Shown: positions 9,011 to 18,383, counted from the stretch's first letter. The stretch: 64,000 bases of DNA from Siphonobacter aquaeclarae (GCF_900103285.1 NZ_FNGS01000001.1:372001-436000), one strand, 5' to 3'. The notes: generated from the sequence alone by a model not told the origin. A program made the numbers and translations.

Positions 9011-10579
9011 TTATTTGTAGTACGGGACGGGGTCCTTGGCCAGTTCAGGGTCCTGTACGATTTCCCCGGCCGGAATGGGGAGGTACATGCGGTCTTCGGA
9101 GAAGTTGGTGACGTACGTGGGCGCTGTCACGGTACCGCGGTTCTGTTTTTCGATGATGGCTTTCGCTTTGGCGTATCCCTGGCGCTGGATGTCGTACCAG
9201 AAATCACCTTCGAAAGCAAATTCGACGCGGCGCTCGTGCAGGATATCGTCGTTGGTAATGGCTGTTTTCGGCATCAATCCGGCGCGGCTGCGTACCTGAT
9301 TCAGCGCGGCCAGCGCCTTGGCATCAGCCGTCGAGGCATTGCCGCCCAGGATTGCTTCCGCGTAAATCAGCAGCACATCTGCGTAGCGGAGCAGTACCAC
9401 GTTGTTGCCGGAGTTCTGACCCAGTACGGCGTCGCTGCCGAAACTCTTGCCCGGACCGGCGAAGTACTTGGCAATGTTGGCGCGTACGGCGTTGAGGTTG
9501 CCGCCGTCGGCTACCGGTTGCAGGGTATCATACCGGAAACCATTGGCCATGAACGCGTTGTACTTCGGCGCGTTGACACGTTGCGGCTTCCAGGCGGGGT
9601 TGGTCCAGCCGTGTTCCATAACCGACCATTTCCGACGCAGATCGCCGAACTCGTATTCTTTCAGGATGTCGAGCGAGGGTACATACATTTCCCAGGCGTC
9701 GGCTTCGGCGGTACGGAGGCAACCCGCGCCACGGTCCGGATTCTTGAGGTTACCCGTTCCCCAGGGATCCTGCGCCAACTGGTGCTGGATGGAGAACAGG
9801 CTCTCCTCGTTGTTGTTCATCGCGCTTTTGGTGAACATACCGTTGTAATCGCTTACGAGCTTGTACTTGCCGGAGTTAATGACTTCCTCGGCCTTGGTTT
9901 TGGCGTTGGCGTAGTCCTTCTCGTAGAGGTACAGCTTGGCAAGCATACCCTTGGCGGAGTATTTGGTCACCCGGCCGGGTACGTCCGATTCGGGTAGTCC
10001 CGCTTCGGCGGCGAGCAGTTCTTCCCGCGCAAACCGCAGTACATCTTTTTGCAGGTACCGGGGGATATTGAAGTTGCCGGAAAGGGCCGTCGCACCCGGA
10101 TCGGTGATGATCGGGGCATGACCCCAGGTGCGGGCGATGTAGAAATACACCGTTCCCCGGATGAAATGCGCTTCGGCAATAGCCGGGTCGAGGTAGCTCG
10201 CGCCACCGCCCGTTGCCTTCTTTTCCTCAAACGTTTTGATCATCACATTGCAGTAGCCGATGATCTTGTAGAAGGCGCCCCATGCCGCGCCGATGCGTTC
10301 GGAAGCGGAAGACATGGAGAAGCTGAGGTACTCGGTGTCGGTGTAGGTAAACATATTTCCCGACATCACGTCGCCGATGGCATCCTGGGCGCGGCTTTCG
10401 TAGTTCCGCCACGGCAGGCCGCTGTAGAGCGTGCTGGTAGCGGCCCGTACTTCGTCGGCGTTGTTGTAATAGTTGCCGGTCGTCGTACCCGAAAGCGAGG
10501 GCCGATCGATGAAGTCTTTCTGGCAGGACGTCAGAAGCGCTCCGGCCGTCAGTAAGGTATAGATCGCTGTCTTTTTCAT
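9011..10579 (-). CDS. SusD/RagB family nutrient-binding outer-membrane lipoprotein
   Basis: This 522-residue lipoprotein (lipobox LLTSCQKDF) forms the lid of the SusC transporter and binds glycan at the cell surface. N-terminal SusD features include GNYYNNADEVRAATST and an alpha-helical TPR-like core. The C-terminal RagB signature region includes LRYADVLLIYAEA, LNQVRSRAG and ERRVEFAFEGDFWYDI, followed by YLPIPAGEI at the end. It starts 6 bases after the SusC stop, so the two are translated from one message. The length is normal for the family. Confidence 0.96.
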   Translation of the reverse strand: MKKTAIYTLLTAGALLTSCQKDFIDRPSLSGTTTGNYYNNADEVRAATSTLYSGLPWRNYESRAQDAIGDVMSGNMFTYTDTEYLSFSMSSASERIGAAWGAFYKIIGYCNVMIKTFEEKKATGGGASYLDPAIAEAHFIRGTVYFYIARTWGHAPIITDPGATALSGNFNIPRYLQKDVLRFAREELLAAEAGLPESDVPGRVTKYSAKGMLAKLYLYEKDYANAKTKAEEVINSGKYKLVSDYNGMFTKSAMNNNEESLFSIQHQLAQDPWGTGNLKNPDRGAGCLRTAEADAWEMYVPSLDILKEYEFGDLRRKWSVMEHGWTNPAWKPQRVNAPKYNAFMANGFRYDTLQPVADGGNLNAVRANIAKYFAGPGKSFGSDAVLGQNSGNNVVLLRYADVLLIYAEAILGGNASTADAKALAALNQVRSRAGLMPKTAITNDDILHERRVEFAFEGDFWYDIQRQGYAKAKAIIEKQNRGTVTAPTYVTNFSEDRMYLPIPAGEIVQDPELAKDPVPYYK

Positions 10580-10585
10580 GCTGTG

Positions 10586-13500
10586 TCAGAATTGCAGATT
10601 GGCTCCGAGGGTGAATGTCCGGGGATTGGGATAGTGACCGGTATCGACGTTCATCAGCTTGATGCTGTTGTTGAACGCGCCGATTTCAGGATCGTAGCCG
10701 GAGTAGCTGGTGAACGTCTTGAGGTTCTGGATGCTGCCGTAGATCCGGATATTGGCCACTTTGATACGGTCCAGGAGGGTCTTCGGCAGGCGGTAGCCCA
10801 GCGTGATGTTTTGGATACGCCAGAAAGAGGCATCTTCCACATACCGGTCCGACATGGCCGTATTGTTCTTGTTGGTGACCGTGAAGCGGGGCAGGCTGCC
10901 GTCGGTATTGTCGTCGGTATAGCGGTCATTGACCGTCCGCATCTGGTTGGACCAGGCGCTGTTCATCCCCTCCAGCTGCCAGCGGAGGAAGTTGAATGCT
11001 TTCGCTCCCTGACTTCCCTGGAGAAACACTGACAGGTCGAATCCCTTGTAATTCAGGGTATTGGTGAAGCCCCAGGAGAACTTCGGCAGCGGACTGCCGA
11101 TATAGGTCATGTCCTGTGCGTCTACTTTCCCATCGCCGTTGATGTCCTTGAAGCGGATATCCCCCAGCCACGTTTCGTTTTGGTTGACTTTGTATCCGAA
11201 CTGCGGGAGGCTGGAGGCCAGTTCTTCCTGCGTGCGGAAAAGGCCGTCGGTCTTCAGGCCCCAGAACGAGCCCACCGGCCGGCCCGGCGTGGTGTGGGTG
11301 ACGAGGTAGTTGCTGTAGTAGACCTTCCCGTCGAGCGCGGAGGCAGCACTGGCCGCCTTGTCATAGGTGTTGGTAAACTGGGTAAAGACGACGTTCGACT
11401 TCCAGGTGAAATCACCCTTCTTCACATTGACGGTATTGAGGCTGATGTCGATACCGGTGTTGGTCATCTGGCCGGCGTTGCCGAGGGGAGCCTTGAGGTC
11501 GTCCCACTGATCGCCGACGCCGATCAGGTTCGGGCCGGTGAGGAAGATGATCATGTCGGACGTTACCTTTTTGTAGACGTCGATCGTCGCGTCGATCCGG
11601 CCGTTGAGGAAGCCGACATCAATCCCCGCGTTGGTGGTGCGAACCGATTCCCATTTCAGGTTCGGGTTCGGAATGCCGTTGATCATGTTGGACGTCCCGA
11701 AGCCAACCGGTCCCGAGAAAAACTGCACCGCACCGACATAAGCCGGGTTGGGTGCCCCGCCGGGGAAGTTCTGGTTGCCGACTGATCCATAGCCTACCCG
11801 GACTTTGAGGTAGTTCATGACGTTGGTCAGAGACCCTTTGGCAAACTTCTCGTTGGTTACCGTCCAGCCCGCCGAAACGCCGGGGAAGTACCCCCACCGG
11901 TTGTTCGGACCGAAGTTGGATGAACCGTCCGCGCGGAAGCTCGCAGAGACGGAGTACCGGTCGTCATAGGTATAGTTCGCCCGGGCAAAGAACGATTCCA
12001 TTGCCCAGTGACCCTTGCCGCCGTTGAGGCCCCAGGAGGTCTGGTCCGAGCTCCCGGTATTCAGGTCAAAGATATTGGCCTGGAGATCTACCTTTGATCC
12101 GGAAATCGCCTGATAATAAGAGGCTTGCGCCTGGTGCCCCAGTGTGGCCTGGATACCGTGTTTGCCGAAATACTTATTGTAGTTCAGGTAGTTGGTAAGC
12201 GACCAGTAGTAGCTGTCGGAACGGGAATCGATGAGTTTGCTGCGGAAGGAAGTCCCGCCGACGTTCCCTGATTTCTGAAAGGCTACATTGTTGTCCTGCC
12301 CGAGGGTATACGAGAGTTCGTTGCGCAGGGTCAGGCCCTTGAGCAGCTCGAGTTCGGCGTAGAAACTACCGAAAATGTTGTTGGTCGTCTTGGTATTGCC
12401 GCGGAACTGGCTGTTGCCCACGAGATTGGCGTTGTTATACTGAACCCCGCCGATGGTCTGGCCGCCGCCCCAGGAGCCGTCAATATTCTTGACCGGAATA
12501 AGCGGGCTCGTCACTGCGCCCCACCAGATGGTACTTTCCGCCGCATCGGCGAGGGATACGTTCTGAATACTCCGGGAAACGTTGGCGCTCAATCCTACTT
12601 TCGCCCAGCTTTTCAACTGATTATCCAGGCTGAAACGCGCCGAATACCGTTTGAAGTCGGAACCGAGCAGAATACCCTTATTGGTGAAGTAGTTGAGGGA
12701 GACGTAGTAATTCGTCCGGTCACGGCCACCCGAGAAACTCAGCTGGTGGTTCTGGATACTGCCCCGCTGGAACATAGCATCCTGCCAGTCGGTACCCCGG
12801 CCGAGGATAGACGGGTCTTTGAATTCATCCGAAACCGGATTACCGATGATCGGCAGTACCTGATTTTGGTAACGGGCAAATTCCGGCAGATCCATGAGAT
12901 CGAGCTTGCGGGCTACTTCCGACACGCCGTAGTACACGTCGTAGTTGATTTTGCCGTCGCCCTGCTTGCCGCGTTTCGTCGTGATCATGATGACCCCGTT
13001 GGCAGCCTGCGAGCCATAGATCGCCTGCGCGGAAGCGTCTTTGAGGACGTCGATCGACTCAATATCATTCGGATTCAGCATTGCCATGACGCTGTTACCC
13101 GTTTGCCCGTCGCCTCCGCCCAATCCGGCATATCCGCTGGAAGCCGAGGTATTTCCGCCGACAAACGGCACGCCGTCAATCACAAAAAGCGGGTCGTTGC
13201 TGTTGATGGACGTAACGCCGCGAACCTTCACCGAAACTCCGCCGCCCGGCTGTCCGCCGTTGCTCGTCACCGTCACACCGGCAGCTTTTCCCTGAAGCAG
13301 CTGGTCTACACCGGCTGCGGGAATATCTTTCAACTCGGTAGCTTTCAGCGTAGTAATGGAGGAAGTGACGTCCGAGCGTTTCGCCGTACCATAGCCAATC
13401 ACAACGACTTCGTCAAAGTTTTTCTCCGTACTCAGCAGGGTAACGGAGAACTGCGTACGTGAGCCGATTTCCAGCTCCTGTGTTTGTTTTCCGATGAAGG

Positions 13501-13723
13501 AAATCACCAGCGTGCGGGCCTCCGCCGAAACGGCTAGGGTAAACCGGCCCGAGGCGTCGGAAGTCGTACCGGTCTGCGTTCCTTTGACGTAAACGGACGC
13601 GCCGGGGAGCGTCACGCCTTTGTCATCGGAGATAACGCCCCGGATGGTTCGCTGCTGGGCCCACGCCGCCAGGCAGGAACTCAGCAGGAAGAATACCAGA
13701 AGAAGAGGTTTGGTCATAGTCAT
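10586..13723 (-). CDS. SusC/RagA family TonB-dependent outer-membrane transporter
   Basis: This 1045-residue outer-membrane importer works with SusD and draws energy from TonB. The order is: signal peptide (ending AAWAQQ), a carboxypeptidase-regulatory-like domain (about residues 25-100), a TonB-box-like stretch FDEVVVIGYG (about 103-112), the plug (VDQLLQGKAAGV, VRGVTSINSNDPLFVIDGV), and a long barrel with the family's C-terminal aromatic end LGANLQF. It lies 113 bases downstream of the sensor kinase gene on the same strand. That gap is rich in small hairpins, and I see no clear TAnnTTTG box in it. Transcription may therefore come from within or before the kinase gene, or from a regulator-dependent promoter. 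Confidence 0.97.
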   Translation of the reverse strand: MTMTKPLLLVFFLLSSCLAAWAQQRTIRGVISDDKGVTLPGASVYVKGTQTGTTSDASGRFTLAVSAEARTLVISFIGKQTQELEIGSRTQFSVTLLSTEKNFDEVVVIGYGTAKRSDVTSSITTLKATELKDIPAAGVDQLLQGKAAGVTVTSNGGQPGGGVSVKVRGVTSINSNDPLFVIDGVPFVGGNTSASSGYAGLGGGDGQTGNSVMAMLNPNDIESIDVLKDASAQAIYGSQAANGVIMITTKRGKQGDGKINYDVYYGVSEVARKLDLMDLPEFARYQNQVLPIIGNPVSDEFKDPSILGRGTDWQDAMFQRGSIQNHQLSFSGGRDRTNYYVSLNYFTNKGILLGSDFKRYSARFSLDNQLKSWAKVGLSANVSRSIQNVSLADAAESTIWWGAVTSPLIPVKNIDGSWGGGQTIGGVQYNNANLVGNSQFRGNTKTTNNIFGSFYAELELLKGLTLRNELSYTLGQDNNVAFQKSGNVGGTSFRSKLIDSRSDSYYWSLTNYLNYNKYFGKHGIQATLGHQAQASYYQAISGSKVDLQANIFDLNTGSSDQTSWGLNGGKGHWAMESFFARANYTYDDRYSVSASFRADGSSNFGPNNRWGYFPGVSAGWTVTNEKFAKGSLTNVMNYLKVRVGYGSVGNQNFPGGAPNPAYVGAVQFFSGPVGFGTSNMINGIPNPNLKWESVRTTNAGIDVGFLNGRIDATIDVYKKVTSDMIIFLTGPNLIGVGDQWDDLKAPLGNAGQMTNTGIDISLNTVNVKKGDFTWKSNVVFTQFTNTYDKAASAASALDGKVYYSNYLVTHTTPGRPVGSFWGLKTDGLFRTQEELASSLPQFGYKVNQNETWLGDIRFKDINGDGKVDAQDMTYIGSPLPKFSWGFTNTLNYKGFDLSVFLQGSQGAKAFNFLRWQLEGMNSAWSNQMRTVNDRYTDDNTDGSLPRFTVTNKNNTAMSDRYVEDASFWRIQNITLGYRLPKTLLDRIKVANIRIYGSIQNLKTFTSYSGYDPEIGAFNNSIKLMNVDTGHYPNPRTFTLGANLQF

Positions 13724-13836
13724 CGTGTTTAGATGTGCAGGACATGGAATGGCCGGCTCCGGCCCGGAAAGGCCGCAGAAAGCCGGGGTCGCCTGGCAAC
13801 AGGAGACCGTAAACGGTACTGTTTTTCGGAAATGGA

Positions 13837-15567
13837 TCAGGCGGTCCGGCCTGAGGGGTTAAGGGCTACTAATCGGTTCATGGGTAATGAAATCATGACG
13901 GAAGTTCCCCGTCCGGGTTCGCTCTGCCACATGACCTGTCCGCCGAGGTAGGTAATGCGGGAGCGAATATTGGCAAGCCCGTTGCCGGACGCTTCTTCCG
14001 GCACGCCGCCACGGCCGTCGTCGTCCACGCTGATAAGGGCTGTTTCGTCGTTAACGAGCAACTGCACCGTGATATGCCGGGCGAAGGCGTGTTTCAGGGC
14101 GTTGTTCAGCAGCTCCTGGATCACCCGGAAAATCATTCCGGAAGCCTCCTCGCTGAGCGGCGGCATCTCGCCGTAATGTTCAAGTACCAGTTCGGTCTGG
14201 TTGACGAGGTTGAGTTTCTGAACGAGGTCTTCCAGCGCGGGTATCAACCCGAACGTGGAGAGGGCATAGGGACGCAGGTCGTTCGAAATCAGTCGCGTTT
14301 CGGTACAGGCTTCGTCCAGAAACTGATTCAGCGGTTCGCGTACGCCGCCGGGGAGCTGCTCCTGATGGGCTTCGACAAAGAGCTTGATCCGGGATAGCTG
14401 AATTCCAAGGCCGTCGTGCAGGTCACGTGCGATCCGGCTGCGCTCGCTTTCCTGTCCTTCGATCATGGCCCGGAGCGACTTGAGTTCGAGGTCGTGAATC
14501 TGTTGCTGCGCGATGACGGCCTGTTGCCGGGCAATGAGCTTCTGCTGGCGACGCAGGTAGATCAGTACCCCGACGCCCACGACAGATAAAATCAAACCCA
14601 CCACCAGCATCGAATTCAGAAACCGCTGATACTGACTCTGTTCGGCTACCAGCTGCTTTTCTACCGCCAGGGTTTTGATCTGGCTGTCAAGCTCCTGAAG
14701 CCGGATGCTTTTCGTTTGTTCCGACTGGTAAAACTGCGTTGCGAGTTCCAGTGCCTTGAGCTGTGACAGGTATGCGTTCCGAAAATCTCCCGCATCGGCG
14801 TAGCTCTCTCCGGTATGCCGGGAAATCTGCCGCATCATCGAGATGTTGTTCTCCTGCGTGGCAAACCGGTAGCTGTTCCGGAAGTAGTCCAGTGCAGCGG
14901 CGGTATTCTTCCGAAACTGCTCGGTGATGCCGAGGTAGAAATAGTTCAGACCCGTCAGCCAGTTTACGCCGAGCTTTTTCGACATGGCCAGGCTCGCCGA
15001 GGCGAAATACCGGGCCGAATCCGGGCGTTGAAACCGCAGGTATGTCGTCGACAGCAGGTTCAGCGCAAATGCCTGTGACTGAGCCAATCCCGCCCTGGCG
15101 CTGATCCGTTCGGCTTTCCGGAGGCGGGTGATGAGCGAAACGGGTACCGGTTTCGAATTTTGCTCGATATTCGCCAGTGCCAGCTCACAGTCAATGGTCC
15201 GGGGCAGATCCCCGACCCGCCGGAAGTACAGGTATGCCCGTCGGATATAGTTCACCGCATGTTTTTGCATGAATTCATCGTGCAGGTAGTAGTAGTCTCC
15301 CAGCTTGTGATGCAGGCGGTAATAGTCCGTCGAATCGCCCTCCAGGTGGAAATACTTGAGACACTGGAAATAAGCGTCTACTGTATACTTATTATAACCA
15401 TACTGCTGCTGGTACAGCCAGCCGAGGTGCTCGTAGGCCCTTGCCGCGTCTCCGAATTTCTTGTCCGCCAGCAGGATCCGGATTTGCCGGTTGGTACTGT
15501 CTATCCCGGGAGGTAATGCCCGGGCCGCCGTACCGATCAGCAGCAACAGCCAGAGTATCCTCTTCAT
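13837..15567 (-). CDS. Sensor histidine kinase with periplasmic TPR region (NarX/HisKA_3 type)
   Basis: The product has 576 residues. A signal-like start is followed by TPR-like helices (about 25-280), a coiled coil, one membrane helix (319-338), a second coiled coil, a HisKA_3 dimerisation domain with phospho-accepting H384 in ARDLHDGLG, and a HATPase_c domain (ELLNNALKHAF, DDGRGGVPEEA, GNGLANIRSR). The family phosphorylates NarL/LuxR-type regulators. The start codon overlaps the regulator's stop by one base (TGATG), so the pair is translationally coupled. Being directly upstream of SusC, it probably senses a glycan or its breakdown products for this locus; that is inference from position. 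Confidence 0.93.
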   Translation of the reverse strand: MKRILWLLLLIGTAARALPPGIDSTNRQIRILLADKKFGDAARAYEHLGWLYQQQYGYNKYTVDAYFQCLKYFHLEGDSTDYYRLHHKLGDYYYLHDEFMQKHAVNYIRRAYLYFRRVGDLPRTIDCELALANIEQNSKPVPVSLITRLRKAERISARAGLAQSQAFALNLLSTTYLRFQRPDSARYFASASLAMSKKLGVNWLTGLNYFYLGITEQFRKNTAAALDYFRNSYRFATQENNISMMRQISRHTGESYADAGDFRNAYLSQLKALELATQFYQSEQTKSIRLQELDSQIKTLAVEKQLVAEQSQYQRFLNSMLVVGLILSVVGVGVLIYLRRQQKLIARQQAVIAQQQIHDLELKSLRAMIEGQESERSRIARDLHDGLGIQLSRIKLFVEAHQEQLPGGVREPLNQFLDEACTETRLISNDLRPYALSTFGLIPALEDLVQKLNLVNQTELVLEHYGEMPPLSEEASGMIFRVIQELLNNALKHAFARHITVQLLVNDETALISVDDDGRGGVPEEASGNGLANIRSRITYLGGQVMWQSEPGRGTSVMISLPMNRLVALNPSGRTA

Positions 15568-16208
15568 CAGTCGATATAGTTCAGTTCCATGGCCGTCTTG
15601 ATCAGCAGTGCCGTATTCGGAACATCGAATTTCAGCAGGAGACTGCTGCGATGGAACTCAACGGCTTTTACGCTGACAAACAGTTGATTGGCCATTTGTT
15701 GCGTCGTCAGCCCCTGGGAAATCAGGTTCAGTACTTCCGACTCCCGCGGGGTCAGGTTCGGACGGAGACCTGCCGCCGGCTTGCGTTGCTTGGGACTGTC
15801 GTGGAGAAGGATCGTCGTGATGGTATCGTTGAAGTACGTTTTCCCGGCGCAGACTGTTTCAATTGCCTGGAGGAGTTCCGACTTCGTCGTGTTTTTCAGC
15901 AAGTATCCCTTCGCGCCCTTCCGGACGACCCGCTTGATCAGGCTGGCGTCGTCGTGCATGGTCAGCGCGATCACCTGCACGCCGGGATACACCCGGGTAA
16001 TGTACTCGCAGAGCGAAAGGCCGTCTTCGATGCGCGGAAACGAAATATCGAGCAGAATAACATCAACTTCCGTTAGCGCGAGCCGGCTCATGACCGCCTC
16101 CGCGGAATAGCACCGCTCGGTCACCTCAATGCCTGCCGAACCGGAAATCAGGGACTCGATTCCTTCGACAAAAACATTATGGTCGTCAGCAATCAGAACA
16201 CGTATCAT
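15567..16208 (-). CDS. NarL/LuxR-type response regulator
   Basis: The product has 213 residues. A receiver domain carries the acidic pair near residue 8, phospho-acceptor D54 (ILLDISFP), the conserved Thr of IALTMHDD and the Lys of GAKGYLLKN. A LuxR-type helix-turn-helix (about 148-208, LTPRESEVLNLISQGL and QLFVSVKAVEFHRSSLL) binds DNA. It is the first gene of the minus-strand block that continues through its kinase into the SusC/SusD locus. A canonical promoter with two upstream inverted-repeat boxes precedes it, which suggests autoregulation. Confidence 0.95.
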   Translation of the reverse strand: MIRVLIADDHNVFVEGIESLISGSAGIEVTERCYSAEAVMSRLALTEVDVILLDISFPRIEDGLSLCEYITRVYPGVQVIALTMHDDASLIKRVVRKGAKGYLLKNTTKSELLQAIETVCAGKTYFNDTITTILLHDSPKQRKPAAGLRPNLTPRESEVLNLISQGLTTQQMANQLFVSVKAVEFHRSSLLLKFDVPNTALLIKTAMELNYID

Positions 16209-16260
16209 ACGCCGCGCGGTAAAACAGGTTTAGAGGCAGTGGTAATGGTAAATTGCATAG

Positions 16261-16292
16261 CAAAAATAGGATTTATTGAATGGTGACTCAAA
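16261..16292 (-). promoter_or_regulatory. Bacteroidota-type promoter of the response regulator gene
   Basis: Read on the minus strand, TTTG (16292-16289) and TATTTTTG (16268-16261) are separated by 20 bases, an exact fit to the TTTG-N~20-TAnnTTTG consensus. Transcription would begin near 16256, leaving a leader of about 48 bases. Confidence 0.72.
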
Positions 16293-16333
16293 TAGGGGAA
16301 ACCCGATTCCGAAGAAAACTAGGGAAAACCCTA
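16293..16333. promoter_or_regulatory. Two operator-like boxes upstream of the regulator promoter
   Basis: TAGGGAAAACCCTA (16320-16333) is a perfect inverted repeat with a 4-base centre. A related copy, TAGGGGAAACCC (16293-16304), abuts the -33 element. The centres are about 28 bases apart, close to three helical turns. The position just upstream of -33 suits activator binding; the regulator encoded at 15567-16208 is the natural candidate. Confidence 0.5.
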
Positions 16334-16387
16334 TGACAAAAATGGCTCCCGGACCGGTCCGAAACAGGCATTCACCGAAATGTTTTG

Positions 16388-16395
16388 TATCTTTG
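16388..16395 (+). promoter_or_regulatory. -7 box of the ABC-F gene promoter
   Basis: TATCTTTG matches TAnnTTTG exactly. It is 223 bases before the ABC-F start codon, so it implies a leader of more than 215 bases. I see no clear -33 TTTG at the expected distance. Confidence 0.55.
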
Positions 16396-16422
16396 CAACT
16401 CAATAGTTCTCTTTAGCCCTTT

Positions 16423-16599
16423 ATGTGATACCCCGGCAGTTTCCATCCGACTTCTTTCGAAACTGATCATAGCTTCGCTGCCGCTTGTGCGGGCGGGCTT
16501 CTTTCCGGACACATATGTGATACCCTTCTTTTCTGATACGCTTCAGGCGTCCTGATCCGGTTGCATTTTCCAACCGGCCTCCTTTTCTTTTTTCTTTCG
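16423..16599 (+). promoter_or_regulatory. Putative attenuator leader of the ABC-F gene
   Basis: The long leader contains two exact copies of TATGTGATACCC (16422-16433 and 16514-16525). Each includes an AUG directly followed by a UGA stop (16423-16428 and 16515-16520). Further down, CCGGTTG (16557-16563) pairs perfectly with CAACCGG (16571-16577), and the hairpin is followed by a C/T-rich tract with long T runs, which is terminator-like. The hairpin ends 41 bases before the start codon. ABC-F genes elsewhere are known to be controlled by ribosome-mediated attenuation, so a similar role is plausible here. Confidence 0.5.
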
Positions 16600-16618
16600 A
16601 TAAACTCCTGTCTTTCAC

Positions 16619-18205
16619 ATGAGTATCGTTCTTTCTATGGTGGACTATCTCCGTCCGGACGGAGAACCCCTGTTCCAATCCCTTGATCTGGTTCTGGGCG
16701 ACGGCGAAAAAGCCGCGCTCGTGGGCCATAACGGCGTAGGCAAGTCTACGCTGATCCGGCTGATGGCCGGAGAACTGATGCCGGCAGCCGGCGCCGTGAC
16801 CATCGGCGGCACCCGCTGGACAGTCCCTCAGCATACCGGCCAATACGATGAAATGCCTGTTATCCGGGCACTCGGCGTTGAGCCCCAATGGCTTGCGCTG
16901 CGGGCTATTCTGGGTGGCGATGCCGCTGAAATACATTTTGAAAAGCTTCAGGACGACTGGGAGCTGGAAGACCGCGTCGCCGAAGCGCTCGCCGGGTGGG
17001 GGCTTGGCGACGTTGACCCCGAACGCCCGATGGGCAGCCTCAGCGGCGGCGAAAAAACCAAGGTATTTCTGGCCGGCGCGCAGATTCACCGGCCGGATCT
17101 GCTGCTGCTCGACGAGCCTTCCAACCACCTGGATCAGCAAAGCCGCCAAAAATTGTATGAATTTATTAAAACGTGGACGGGGTCTCTTCTCGTCGTCAGC
17201 CACGACCGTACCCTCCTCGACCTGATGGATACGACCCTGGAGCTGACGACCCTCGGGCTGGAGGTATTCGGAGGTAACTATACCTTCTACCGCGGGCAGA
17301 AGGACGGTCAATTACAAGCCCTTCAGCACCAGCGGGATGAGCAGGAAAAAGCCCTGAAACAGGCCCGCCAGAAGGCAAAGGAATTGGCCGAGCAGCGGCA
17401 GAAAAAGGAAGTCCGCGGGAAGGCTCATGGGCAGAAACAGTCGCTTCCCCGGATCGTTGCCGGTAACCTCCAGCGCCAGGCCGAAGTCAGCTCCGCCCGG
17501 ATGAAGGAAGTCCACGAAAACAAGATGAGCGGCCTGTCTGACGAGCTCCGGCAGACCCGCTCCCGCATCGAAGAATTATTGCCCCTCCGGCTCAGCCTTG
17601 GTACCCCGCACCTGCATAAGGGGAAACTACTGGCCGAAGGAAGGGATGTGCAGGTGGTTTATAGCGACCGGGTACTCTGGACATTGTCGTTTCAGATTCG
17701 TTCGGGAGACCGTATCCGGATAGCCGGACCGAATGGTTCCGGGAAAACGTCGCTGCTTCGGTTGCTCACCGGCAGCCGGCAGCCGGATGCCGGCGTACTC
17801 TGGCGGGCCGAAGTACCTTTTGCCTGGCTGGATCAGGATTACTCCCTGTTGGACCCGGCGCTACCCGTTTTGCGACAGGTCGAACGGTTCAATTCCCGCT
17901 TGTTGCCGGAACATAGCCTGAAATCCCTGCTGCACCAGCATCAGTTTCCCGCAGAAAAATGGTATACGCCGACGAGAGATCTCAGCGGCGGCGAGAAGCT
18001 CAAGCTGGCCCTGTGTTGCCTGGCGGCCGGGACAGAAGCGCCTGAACTGCTGTTACTTGACGAACCGACCAATAATCTGGACATTCGCAGTCAGGAATTG
18101 TTGACAACAGCCATCCGGGAATACCCCGGGACGGTGCTGGTCGTTTCACACGATGTAGCTTTTCTTCGCGAGATCGGTATTGAGCAGGAAATGACGTTGG
18201 CGTGA
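16619..18205 (+). CDS. ABC-F family ATPase
   Basis: This 528-residue soluble protein has two ATP-binding cassettes and no membrane helices, as expected for ABC-F proteins that act on the ribosome rather than transport. Cassette 1 has Walker A GHNGVGKST (about residue 37), signature LSGGEKTK and Walker B DLLLLDEPSNHLD. A charged linker follows (about 220-330, rich in Lys/Gln/Glu). Cassette 2 has Walker A GPNGSGKTS, signature LSGGEKLK and LLLLDEPTNNLD. Both catalytic Glu residues are present. It stands alone, with a long attenuator-like leader, which fits an antibiotic-resistance or stalled-ribosome-rescue member. Sequence alone does not tell which. Confidence 0.93.
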   Translation: MSIVLSMVDYLRPDGEPLFQSLDLVLGDGEKAALVGHNGVGKSTLIRLMAGELMPAAGAVTIGGTRWTVPQHTGQYDEMPVIRALGVEPQWLALRAILGGDAAEIHFEKLQDDWELEDRVAEALAGWGLGDVDPERPMGSLSGGEKTKVFLAGAQIHRPDLLLLDEPSNHLDQQSRQKLYEFIKTWTGSLLVVSHDRTLLDLMDTTLELTTLGLEVFGGNYTFYRGQKDGQLQALQHQRDEQEKALKQARQKAKELAEQRQKKEVRGKAHGQKQSLPRIVAGNLQRQAEVSSARMKEVHENKMSGLSDELRQTRSRIEELLPLRLSLGTPHLHKGKLLAEGRDVQVVYSDRVLWTLSFQIRSGDRIRIAGPNGSGKTSLLRLLTGSRQPDAGVLWRAEVPFAWLDQDYSLLDPALPVLRQVERFNSRLLPEHSLKSLLHQHQFPAEKWYTPTRDLSGGEKLKLALCCLAAGTEAPELLLLDEPTNNLDIRSQELLTTAIREYPGTVLVVSHDVAFLREIGIEQEMTLA

Positions 18206-18318
18206 TGAATAGCCCGTTCGTCTCATTTGCCGGTATCGCCGGTAAAGAAGGTTGACATTCGGAACCGGTTTGCATCAAAACGAATGCGGACGGGTAGGAT
18301 AGGGTCTGAAATGTATCG

Positions 18319-18326
18319 TATTTTTG
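18319..18326 (+). promoter_or_regulatory. -7 box upstream of the OmpR-type regulator
   Basis: TATTTTTG fits TAnnTTTG exactly and lies 57 bases before the regulator's start. No clear -33 element is seen. Confidence 0.5.
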
Positions 18327-18383
18327 GCGAGACGCATTCCGGAGCATGTCCTGCCCGTTGTGCCAAACAGCCAGGCTCAATCC

